64,000 nt of DNA from Fasciola hepatica (Eukaryota > Platyhelminthes > Trematoda > Plagiorchiida > Fasciolidae), in assembly GCA_948099385.1 (NCBI GenBank), contig CANUEZ040000159.1, forward strand, positions 6,590,501 to 6,654,500, read 5' to 3'. The position numbers and the translations under genes are program-made. Of this stretch, positions 1-9,291 are shown one piece after another. Within the stretch, counting starts at the first letter, position 1. Every line of letters starts with the position of its first letter. The notes under the pieces were generated by a model, which was not told the origin of the DNA, made no database searches, and saw nothing but the letters and a program-made list of their open reading frames with translations.

Positions 1-683
1 GTACAAAATAAACGCCCGGTAGCGCGATAGACAGAGAGAATGGGTTAGCGAAAGAAAACGGTAAACAACAAAGCCTTTAAATCTGGCAGCATATCAAGCG
101 TGTCTACCAGAGCGGCTGTTGACAACGGGTGGTTGTTGTGTTGGTGATTTTGGGGATAGTGATGTGGTTTCCCGTGTGTTGATGTGTTACATATCGTTGA
201 CGGTAAATGTTGGTGGTGTGTCTATGAATGGTGATGGTGCCGGTGCTGCCGTTGACGCAATACACGGGTTTTAGCCTGTCAGTGGAAATAGTGTCCGGTT
301 TATCACCTTTCTGAGCAACAGAACACTTGTCTGCACGGCTGAGCACCTTGAGTGGGCCATCATACGGTGATGTGAGCGGTTTGCGTACGGAATCGTTACG
401 AATGAGAACGAATGGTGACGATTATAAATCATGTTCAGTGACATGCGAGTGAATGGCGAGTGGGTATGGGGCATAGATGGGACATATAGTGTCTAAGCTT
501 TTAAACCAACTGAGAGGTGCTACGACTGTCTATAGGCCTAGGTTGAACATACTCACCCGAAAGGCTAATGGTGACGCCAAAAACAAATTCAGTCGATGTG
601 CAGTGAAGGTCATCTTTTACTGATGATCGCAGATCCAGGAGAACAAGTGGCAGATTTTCGCCCCAACAATGGGGTTTGGCATT

Positions 684-1060
684 TGCCAATCTGAGTCATC
701 TGTGGCGTCAACGTGACATCCATTTACCTATCAAAGGTCGAGTGTACACTGCAACAGTCAGGCTCGTGCCTCTATATGGTTCAGAAGCATGGCCGCTGCG
801 GTTGGGGGGTATACGAAGGTTATCGGTATTTGAACAACGATGTCTTCATAGTATCGCTCAAATCTGGTGGGAACACCGTGTGAGCAATGCCAAGGTTCGG
901 CGGAAAGTCTTAGGTTCAAGGATCAAATCGTTAGACGAAACACTTGAGCTGACCAGGCTAGGATGGTTGGGACATGTGTTGCGCATGCCCCCTGACAGGA
1001 TTCGTCGGCAGTTGGTGTGGAGCATGTGCGAAGGTCAGTGCTTCAAACTGTCCCACTAAC
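684..1060 (+). mobile_element. 3' fragment of RTE-like LINE (copy A)
   Basis: The plus strand encodes the C-terminal end of a LINE polymerase, with [32 protein letters not shown] and [11 protein letters not shown]. The same block recurs in decayed form at 3745-3965, 16360-16500, 20690-20900 and 32110-32360. It sits within the minus-strand Gypsy integrase, as a 5'-truncated insertion. The reading is open to the stop at 1057-1059. Confidence 0.8.
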
Positions 1061-2043
1061 TCTAGTGAGATGTTCATTCTGCCCACGGATCATTTCAGTC
1101 TGTTAGCACAAAACACATTGTTCAAATAAGAAGAAACAGTCGTTGCAATACAAAACAGCTGGTTCATGCTTGCATCAAATAGCCTGTCTTCGGGTTGACT
1201 AACTGGTCACACGACCAGTTACCACTTGATGGGAATCCGTTTGCGTTTCATCGGTCCGCTGCCTTGTCACTTGCGTATCCGCTGGCACAAGCACTGATCT
1301 GGATTCTGGACAGGCGCCGACATGATGATTACTGACCGGAATGGCTGACTATCGACCATGAGTCAGCGCATACTCTCACAGTCAGGTAACAATGGATCAG
1401 CTTGCTAAAGTTTCGCTGGCTTCGTAAGGTCAAATTGTGTTTGCACCGTGTTGACAACAGGTCTAGACAAAGCGTCAGTCACAGTGTCGTCAACTCCACA
1501 CACGTAGTGGATATCTGTTGTGAACTGGGAAATGTAATCCAAGTGGCGCGCGTCCCTAGATAAGTATCTGTCTAGCTTGGCATGCAGTGTATGAGTGAGA
1601 GGTTTGTGATCAGTGTGCGTCCGAAATTGTCATCCCTCAAAAATATGGCAAAGTGACGATTTGCCAAGTAGATAGCGAGAAGTTCCCGAGAAAGCGTGCT
1701 GTATCTAATCTGTGCTGCTGGATGTTTCTATGGAAAGAACACCAATGGTTGAAGTTTGGCTGCACACAATTTGATGGAGCACCGCATTAACCGCGGTATT
1801 GGATGCATCTGTTTTAAGGATCAACTCGGTATTTGGATCAGAGTATGGATGGTGCAGTATGATGGCATCTGCAAGAGCTTGTTTGGCTTTTGTGAAAGCT
1901 ATCCCAGCCTCGAGCGTGAAATTGATCGCCTTTGGACTGGACGTAAGTGGGCCGGTTGGGGGCGAAACGGTACACGCACAGTGGAGAATAAAACGACGGT
2001 AGTAATTCAAAATTTTCAGGAAACTGCGTAGTTGAGTGACCGT

Positions 2044-2592
2044 CTAAGGTGCAGGAAATGAGAGGATGCTGCGCACCTTGTCTGGGAGGGGTGTCAAACC
2101 GTTTTGATTGATATGGCGCCCGAGAAAGTCGAGGGACAAAACGCCGAACACATATTTACTGAGGTTCAGTTGAAGTCCGTATTGATGGAAACGCTGAAGT
2201 AGTTGGCGCAGATGGTCGGCTTGCTCCGTTGGAAAGGCTCTGGCAATTAAGATGTCAATGTAGCCAAATACAAATGGTAGACCTCGGAGCACTTCGTTGA
2301 TGAGACGTTGAAACCTTTGAGCAGCGTTTCGCAACCCAAAAGGCATGAATATGCACTCGAACAGACCAAAAGGCATGGTGATAGCAGTCTTCATGATGTT
2401 TTCTTCGGCCATAGGAATTTGGTGGTATGCTTTCGTGAGGTCGATCTTGGAAAAGATTGTTTTCTCGAAGAGATTCTGTGCGAAATCATGTATGTGTGGA
2501 ATCGGGTACCTATCAGGGACGTTGACGTTGTTGAGGACGCGGTAGTCTTCGCAGGGTCTCCAGTCACCAAATGGCTTCGGAACCATGTGCAA
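2044..2592 (-). pseudogene. Gypsy reverse transcriptase fragment with broken YIDD
   Basis: An uninterrupted 182-residue stretch covers RT motifs from HMVPKP through [13 protein letters not shown] (motif A aspartate present), [19 protein letters not shown], and the connection into RNase H (DFLGRHIN). The catalytic loop reads YIDILIA instead of YIDDILIA, so one of the two metal-binding aspartates is lost by an apparent one-codon deletion. The upstream RT portion continues out of frame to about 2640. RT of this family copies element RNA into cDNA in the cytoplasm; this copy cannot. Confidence 0.85.
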
Positions 2593-3739
2593 AGGCGAGA
2601 CCCATGGGCCCGAAAATGGTCGAATACACTAAGGTTCACCACGTGTTCGAATTCGAGGCGCGCGATACACAGTTTGTTCAGGTTGATTCGGTGCGGTTGA
2701 AAATGAACGGCAGATGAAGATTGTGGGATCGACAGCCAAATAACCAAAGAGTTGATGCATGTGCCGATGCTGAATGCGCAGAGCTTGGTTGTGATGTCTA
2801 CCAGTTTGCGATTTTGAGGTCCACTGTAAGGCCAAAGTATGAGGGGAAATCCTCGTCGATAATGGGAGTTTAAACGTCAGCTTGGATGAAAACCCCTTAA
2901 AAACATCGCTGAAGACTTAAGTCGAGAGTGATTGACCGTTGCCGAATGTTGCAATGGTCGTTTTATTTGCTGTCTGAAGTGTGAACTGAAATGGTTCAAA
3001 GCGATATTTGGGTGGGGGAATGCCACTATTGTCAGTACCGGTATCGATGATGAATCGGAGGCCGCTGGATCGATCAGCAATGTAAAATAGACGAATTGCA
3101 CATGCAGGGCCAGCGCAACCGTCGCCATTGCTGACTGACTTGGTCGCTTAACTGATTGATAAAAGGAACAAGGAGAAACGCAGCGGCGTGCTCGAGAGCC
3201 GAATGTTGATAAAACCAACACCGTGTTTGTAACCGGTGATTTCGTGACCGTGATCTAGATCGACCAGGTACCTCCTCCGATACAGATTGACGGGAAGCCA
3301 ATATGTTTCCCATCAAGCCGACCTGGTTGCACAACATGCAAACGGCTTCTTTGAGGTCCGCAGTGTCATTATTAGCGCGCGGTTAGCAGGATGTGGCATC
3401 AGGATTGGGAGAAATTGCGCGATTGTTGTCTGGGGCAGGTTTTGCTGATGTCACCGTGGAATCTCGTTGGAGCAGTTTTGGTGAACGTAGTAATGGGGCT
3501 TGAGGCGGGCGGTGTCATGTAAACATACGGTCTGCCAGTCGGGTAAAAGTCCATTATTCTATCGGCATGTTGGGCCAACTTGTCTAGGATAGTAGGCTCG
3601 ATGAAAAGACTTGTTGTATCGGGAGTGGTAGCTTGTCAACCCATATCTCCCGGAGAATGGTGTCGTCCATTTGGCGTCCAGCCAGCAAAGACCACGTGAT
3701 GCATGAGCTGAGACAGTGTTTGGTCTCCGAGTTAAACTA

Positions 3740-4290
3740 AACAGCGCACGGAAGATGAGCGAAGACGGTCGGTATTCGAGCACCGATGTCTCCTTAGCAT
3801 TGCCCGAATATGGTGGGAACACCGTATCAGCAATGCTAAGTTTAGATGTGGGGTGTTGGGAATCAGGGGTGAGTCTGTGGATCGAGTATTGAATCTAAAC
3901 AGGTTCAGGTGGCTGGGACATGTGATCCACATGCCCACCGATAGGCTTTCTCGGCGTCCGCTGTAAACGCGTATGAAAACCTTGACCAGTGGACTTGGCC
4001 AAGTAGGACATGTTAGACTTCCGAGTTGGGGTCCACGTGATCTTTTTACCAGGTGGTTGTAGACATTAAGTGATATGGCTGGATGGGCTGGTGGCCAATG
4101 GCATAGTTGCATTCGAACTCTTTCTTTGTCTTCCTAATTTTCGCATATTACTTTGATTTTTTGGATCTTTTTCATTTTATGCTTATATTCCTTTTACCTT
4201 TTACTGGGGGATTTTGGAAGGTGGCAGTCGAAACCAAAGCACAGAGGTACGAGATTAGCAGTTGTATGAACTGAACTGAAGTAAAACAGC
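3740..4290 (+). mobile_element. 3' fragment and 3' UTR of RTE-like LINE (copy A)
   Basis: The plus strand is open from about 3745 to 3965 and shows [18 protein letters not shown] and [19 protein letters not shown], followed by a noncoding 3' region. It ends in a short TGAAC-type tandem tail (gaactgaactgaag) at about 4267-4280. The fragment interrupts the Gypsy gag region. A closely similar piece lies at about 31955-32625. Confidence 0.8.
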
Positions 4291-4398
4291 TCACGGGGCG
4301 TTTTTCCGGCCGATTTCCGGGTACGCTGAAACACTGCTTCCTCGAGTTTGGTTTAGGAAGCCCTCAGTTGAATGGGGTCGAGGAAGTCTTCCACGTCT

Positions 4399-6535
4399 GG
4401 ATCTAGCTATAACGAACTTCCCTAACTATGTGTCTGGACTGCTGGGCAAGAGTGACCACGTGTGTGTCAAAATAGTTCAATGCATGTGGCAACCCAAGGT
4501 ACCCTCAAGGCTGGTCAGACATCTCGGTAGTATGGACATAGACAGGCTTCGTAATAGGGTGATGGGCTTGACCTGCGACACGACAGAGGAGGCTACTGTC
4601 GAGGAGCGCTAGCACACCATAAAGGGATTTCTGACTGCCCTACAGGAAGAGGTCGCACCCTTAAAACGAAGGAGTGGGGAGGGAAAACCCGTGTGGTGGA
4701 AGGCTGCAATAGCCAAGGCCATCAGACGTAGAAACCGCTCTTGGAACCAGTACAAAGCTTCCGGCGGTCAGCTAGCCTGGAACCGCTATACAAAGCTGAG
4801 AGACGAGACTGTAAGCCTTTTGGGAACTTCCAAGCGGGAATTTCAGCTCAAATTGGCCCAATCTGTCAGACAAAAGCCGAAAACATTCTACAGCTATGTA
4901 CAGTCTAAAGGCTCAACAAGAAATGCCGTAGGTCCGCTATCCACTAGAGACTATGGTATTGTCACTGATGACCAGGACAAAGCAGACACCCTGGGGGAAT
5001 ACTTTGGTAGTGTACATAGGATAGATAGTGGGGTACGAGTAGATCTGGCTCTGGTGCATCCTCCTCAGTTAAACGAGCTAGATCTCTCAGAGGAATGCGT
5101 GCGTAAGTACCTACAGGAGGTAAACAGCCACAAGTCAGCGGACCCAGATGGCATTCATTCAGCTATCATCAAACCGTTTGCGGATATCATAGCTCCATCG
5201 GTATGCAGGCTGTACACATCCACGTTGGACCAGGGTAAGCTGCCTCGGGAATGGAAAGTCGTGGCAGTCGTGGCAATACATAAGAGTGGGCCTAAGTCGG
5301 CTGTGCAGAACTACAGGCCGGTAAGCCTAACTAGCATCCCATGCAAAGTCCCTAGGAAGATAATCCGTGCCCATATCTGCCAGCACTTACTGGAGCACTC
5401 CATGTTAAGTCCGGCGCAGCATGAATTCCTGAAAAATAGATCTTGTCTGGCCAATCTCCTGTGCTTCTTGAAGGAAGTAACTCGACGACTGGACGAAGGT
5501 AAGCAGGGCGTTCGACTCCGTTAATCATCGTCTTTTGCTATGCAAGATGGAGACTTTCGGTATAGGTGGGCCAGTCTTTAGGTGGCTGGAGGACTTCCTC
5601 TCCCACAGGACGCTTTACGTCAAAGTGGGGGACAGGTGCTCCAGTTTGGTGAACGTCACCAGTGGTGTAACTCAGGGATCCGTCCTAGGCCCGGTCCTAT
5701 TCTTGTTATTTATTAATGACCTGGCATCCGCTCTTCAATCGCCCAGCTTCATTTTTGCGGATGACGTGAAGATTGTTGGATCTGAAGGTAGGGCGGACTT
5801 GGGCAGGGAAATAGGTACCGTCCTGATCTGGGCTTACCTCTGAACGCTCAAAAATGCCATTTGTTGTCAAGGACAACAGAGAGCCTAACTGTCGCTCATG
5901 ATCAAGGGCTGTTCACCGTAGAGGCAGCCAGTAGGGTTAAAGACCTGGGGATCATCATGAAAAGTGACTTCAAATAGTCGGAGCAGTGCAACGCTGCTGC
6001 GCATAAGGCTCGTGATGAGCTCTTTAGACTGCGATCAGCTTTGTCTTGCCGGAAGCCGGAGGTATTCGTACTCATTTACATGGCTATAGTACGACCTCAC
6101 TTAGAAGGTAGCGAGCAGGCTTGGCCACCCTTCTACAAAAAGGAAGCCGCCTGCCTCGAGAAAGCCCAACGTCTTGCCACGCGAACGGTTGAAGGGCAGA
6201 GGGGTAAGAATTACGAGCAGAGACTCTGTGACCTGAATCTTTTCTCGTTGGAAAGGAGGAGAAGTCGAGGGGATCTCATAGAAACGTTCAAGGTAATGGA
6301 GGGCTTTTCTGGCCTTAGACTAGATAGTCTATTCCAAGTGGCCGTAGACTCCAGAACAAGGGGACATGAAAAGAATTTGATAAAAGCCCGATCTAGATTG
6401 ATGGCTAGATCGCACTTCTTCAGCAACAGGATTGTGAACAGTTGGAACGGTCTGCCTGGTGGAATGGTAGATCTGCAGACCGTCCAATTCTTCAAATGTG
6501 CCCTATATCGCAAGCGGTACGAGATATTTCCTCGT
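4399..6535 (+). mobile_element. 5'-truncated CR1-like LINE, ORF2 pseudogene
   Basis: Reading starts at the end of an endonuclease domain (LDLAITNFPNYVSGLLGKSDHV) directly at the repeat boundary. It continues through KPVWWKAAIAKAIRRRNRSW and RT blocks with DPDGIHSAIIKPF, NYRPVSLTSIPCK, GVTQGSVLGPVLFLLFINDL and FADDVKIVG (near 5755). The C-terminal thumb and tail contain NRIVNSWNGLP. Near 5510-5525 a small deletion with frameshift removes the motif A aspartate segment just before AFDSVNHR, and a further frameshift follows at about 5840-6040, so it is dead. The fold, the RT sequence style and the 5' truncation fit CR1/Jockey-group non-LTR elements. At 6535 it abuts another LINE tail-to-tail. Confidence 0.88.
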
Positions 6536-7350
6536 TGGGCTCTTCCACCACTCCGGCTGGTAACGAGTTCCATAGATTGGTCACCCTCCGAGATCGACGG
6601 TACACCAGAGGGAGGCCCACCGAGTGCAGTTTCTTTAGAGTAGGCGGGTGTCCCCTCGTACGGCCATGTCCGCGGAGAGAGAGCTCTGCACGTAGTTCTG
6701 GGCCGAAGTCGCCTCTGATGATACGCCTGGTGAAGATCAGGTCTCCCCGGACTCTCCGATAGGTCACTGAAAACAGCCCTGTGATCTTCAGCCGCTCTTC
6801 GTAGCTGACCCTTGTAGCCCTCCCATAAGGCGGGTTTCGCCTCTCTGTACTCTTTTCAACTTTGCCACTTCTGCCAACGTACAAGGGAAAACCGCTGGCC
6901 CCCGTATTGCAGCCTGGGACGCACATGGGTTGCATACATCACCTTGAAGGCGTTGAGCGAGAGATGGCCGAATGAACGAGTAATCGGCCCCGGGATATTC
7001 CACGCTGACGAACAGACTCTATCAGTATTGTGCTTTGTTTTTAGTGACGAAACCACCATCACTCCCGGATCTTTTTCTCAGACAGAACGCCGAAGGGGTG
7101 CCCCGTGTATATTGTACATCCCACTGCTGGACGGTGCTCCTACTCGCATATGCGCACACTTGTCCGTGTTGACTGGTAGTGACCACAGATCTGACCATCT
7201 CTCAAGGGCTTTGATGTTCTCTTGAAGAACGAGCTCGTCAGTGTATGATGTAATCGTGCGCCAGATACGGACCACTCGTGTATTTCGTCATGCCTTTTTA
7301 GGGCAGGATGAGGAATGCCTTGCGATAAACAGCGTGAAAGCTTCACACAG
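6536..7350 (-). mobile_element. 3' part of a second CR1-like LINE (opposite strand)
   Basis: On the minus strand the end of an RT domain can be followed with frameshifts: WSDLWSLPVNTDKC, GPITRSFGHLSLNAFKVMY, HVRPRLQYGG, GLFSVTYRRVRGDLI and finally VTNLWNSLPAGVV. The C-terminal NSLP motif is equivalent to NGLP in the neighbouring plus-strand LINE, so the two elements meet end to end at their 3' ends near 6535. It is a remnant. Confidence 0.8.
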
Positions 7351-7640
7351 TATTCAAATTATTCAAAAGTGTTAGTTTTAGATTGCGAATTATAATTAAG
7401 CGATGAAAGGAAGCAGATCGACCAATAAGTTATTCACCGAAGCATAAAAACGAGTTTGTATAGAAACAATGATAGAATTGTACCCTGAAGAATATCTGTC
7501 TTCGAAAGTAGTGTGATATCTGAGCAAATTAAATAAATAGTAGGGGCTATACTAAATTCGAATGAAGCACAGTCGGATATCAGTCCAAGTCATATGACTC
7601 TTTAGATGAACCACACAAAACGGCCGAAGCGGTAGCACCT
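7351..7640. other. A+T-rich spacer, nothing recognised
   Basis: This stretch separates two minus-strand CR1-like pieces. No reading frame, repeat or RNA signature was recognised. It may be non-LTR sequence or host DNA left after deletion of most of ORF2. Confidence 0.5.
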
Positions 7641-8870
7641 GTGAGGTTATTTACATACTGGTATTGTTAACATGCATAATGCACATTCTGCAGTGTGTGT
7701 TTCGGCAATGGGAAGAGGTTTTGTTGCAACGATCATTTCACGATCACAAGACTGCAGTTCCTTCTCCTTACCGACCCTCATTGCATCTCCACAGCCGGGG
7801 CCGCCTGGTCGATGATGCCGGTGAGATTGGACGGTTCCCATCTCACTTGAAGGCGCCTCCGCTGAACACGAAAATCCCGGACAAGAAGACCTGATTCACC
7901 ATTGGCCTGGCGTTCGCGGAGCTCTGTCAAGGCTAACTGGCGCCCCTCTCTTTCCTCGGCGTCGAGATCTCGAAGGAGTCGCTGTTTCTCTCCTTTTAAT
8001 CTGTAGGACCGCTGTAGCACCCAGCGGCATTCCTCATCGGAACCCAAGACCACCTCGAGCGGACGAGGGTTACCATTGTCATTTATTTTCCCTAAGCGAA
8101 AAACGGCTTTGACCTTTACATTGTTTGCCAGGTTTTCCTCATTTGTGGAGAATATTTTGGCGAATATGTCCCGTAGAAAAGAAACGTTGTGCTCTAATCT
8201 ACTTTGAGGCGCCGACTCGGTTGATTCCGAAAGATTAACGACTAGGAAGCATTCGGTCCTGGGTGGCGTTGACGTGGCTTTACTGTTTTCCACTGACCCG
8301 TGGTTTCCATCTGCCCCGGATCGGGACTTGTGTCTCCGCCGGCTGCATTCGATACATCCGGAACATAAGTTTTGTCTTCCGAGCGTACAGCTATTTCGGC
8401 CTTGTCTGTGACCACGAATTTCTTTCGGCGCTGCTTCTTCACTGCTCTCAGCGGGTTGTTCGTGGCGCCTGAAGCTACTTCTGCGTGGGACCTGGGGCTC
8501 GTTGCACACGGTGCCGCGGGTGCCTGGTTCACCGCTGACTCAGCTTCATCTCTTTTTCTTTTATTTGCAGTGGTACAATCTGTGCATAGAATTTGCAGGA
8601 ATGGGGAGCTTCAGGAACTCAGCCACTCACACTTATCCTTGTCGATTTTAGCACACTTAAGATGAATCCCTCCGTCGCAAAAATCACACACCAGGGCTTT
8701 GATCAGAGGGCCAATATATTTCTTGCACACCAAACACGCACATTGATCCTCAGAGTAACTGAACTCATAATGTTCATAAATCCGCCGAGAAGCCACAAAT
8801 ATCACAGGACAATATATATCCACGAGGCACAACAGCGGGGATCCGACGAAATACACTCGGCAGTGGTGGG
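7640..8870 (-). pseudogene. CR1-like ORF1 remnant with PHD-type finger
   Basis: The minus strand first encodes a Cys/His finger (8760-8650: CLVC, ALVCDFC, IHLKCAK, the CxxC...CxxC...HxxC order of a PHD-like finger). After a stop and frameshift it continues with an RNA-binding-like region containing NVKVKAVFRLGK, RPLEVVLGSDEECRWVL and a charged segment LTELRERQANGESGLLVRDF (8509-7778). Such an order is known for ORF1 of CR1-type LINEs. ORF1 proteins bind element RNA; this one is broken. Its 5' end faces the DDAH-like start codon head-to-head, about 150 bp away. Confidence 0.7.
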
Positions 8871-8887
8871 TGCATAACTGATGTGCA

Positions 8888-8978
8888 TACCATTGAAGGA
8901 ATTCTGGAAGCTCGGTTGGCCGCGGCCATTACCTGTCCTGTGCAAACTGAACTGAACTGAACCGAACTGAACAATGTA
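8888..8978 (+). repeat. LINE/SINE 3' tail with (TGAAC)n next to DDAH exon 1
   Basis: The block ends in a run of ctgaac/ccgaac units at about 8946-8972. The preceding 50 bases resemble sequence at 44735-44800, 57930-57995 and 59480-59545, which lies between an LTR and a gag remnant. TGAAC-type tails end LINE 3' regions elsewhere in this window (about 4270, 14980 and 24840). The tail lies within 45 bp of the DDAH-like start codon and so may form part of the leader or promoter. Confidence 0.55.
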
Positions 8979-9015
8979 GCGCCACTTCAAGGTCGGTGGA
9001 ACTTTCGGTGTTGCC

Positions 9016-9291
9016 ATGGCTTTCCAATATGCGTATGCCATTGTGAGCAAAATACCGGAGTCATTTTCGGACTTTCAAGCAGACAAAGAAACCGCAGGCC
9101 GACGATCTCTCAGGGGAGCACATACTGAGCGAACAGAATTTGTGGAAACACTGCGTAAGATAGGGGTGGATATCCTGGAACTGGAGGCAGAGGAACGACA
9201 TCCAGAATGCGTTAAAGTAGATGATACAGCTGTTATCATTAACGGGACTGCTCTGATGTGCAATCCCTCTGGTCCACACCGTCAGGGTGAA
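9016..9291 (+). CDS. DDAH-like exon 1 (residues 1-92)
   Basis: The ATG at 9016 is chosen because it starts a stretch alignable with the DDAH N-terminus 14 residues before the PES triplet. The exon ends in a phase-0 donor (GAA|gtaagt). It holds the retained aspartate D70, the conservative change D69 (human E78), and K67 where DDAH1 has F76. Confidence 0.9.

Larger units (their letters stand above)
104..3735 (-). mobile_element. Degenerate Ty3/Gypsy retrotransposon (copy A)
   Basis: Read on the minus strand, the remnant runs in pol order. A gag finger with CHCC character lies around 3150-3340. A protease with IDTG lies near 3040-3070. Reverse transcriptase is at 2592-2044, RNase H with TDHKPL and DALSRP lies around 1740-1410, and the integrase C-terminus with SIDRLKP-like residues (TDRLKP) is at 689-104. 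The integrase catalytic core cannot be traced; a plus-strand LINE tail at 684-1060 and unrecognised sequence at 1060-1400 occupy its place. Multiple stops and frameshifts make it non-functional. Residues around the protease resemble CsRn1/Kabuki-type elements (inference). Confidence 0.85.
1..4398. repeat. Long direct repeat, copy A (about 4.4 kb)
   Basis: The sequence from base 1 to about 4398 recurs from 10709 to about 15106 with a constant offset of 10708. I saw only a couple of differences (for example T/C near 1387 and A/T near 4332). Both copies carry the same decayed Gypsy element and the same nested LINE tails. Copy A is cut at about 4398, where a 5'-truncated LINE begins, while copy B continues into the gag start. 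The left edge coincides with the window edge, so the repeat may extend further left. Confidence 0.95.
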
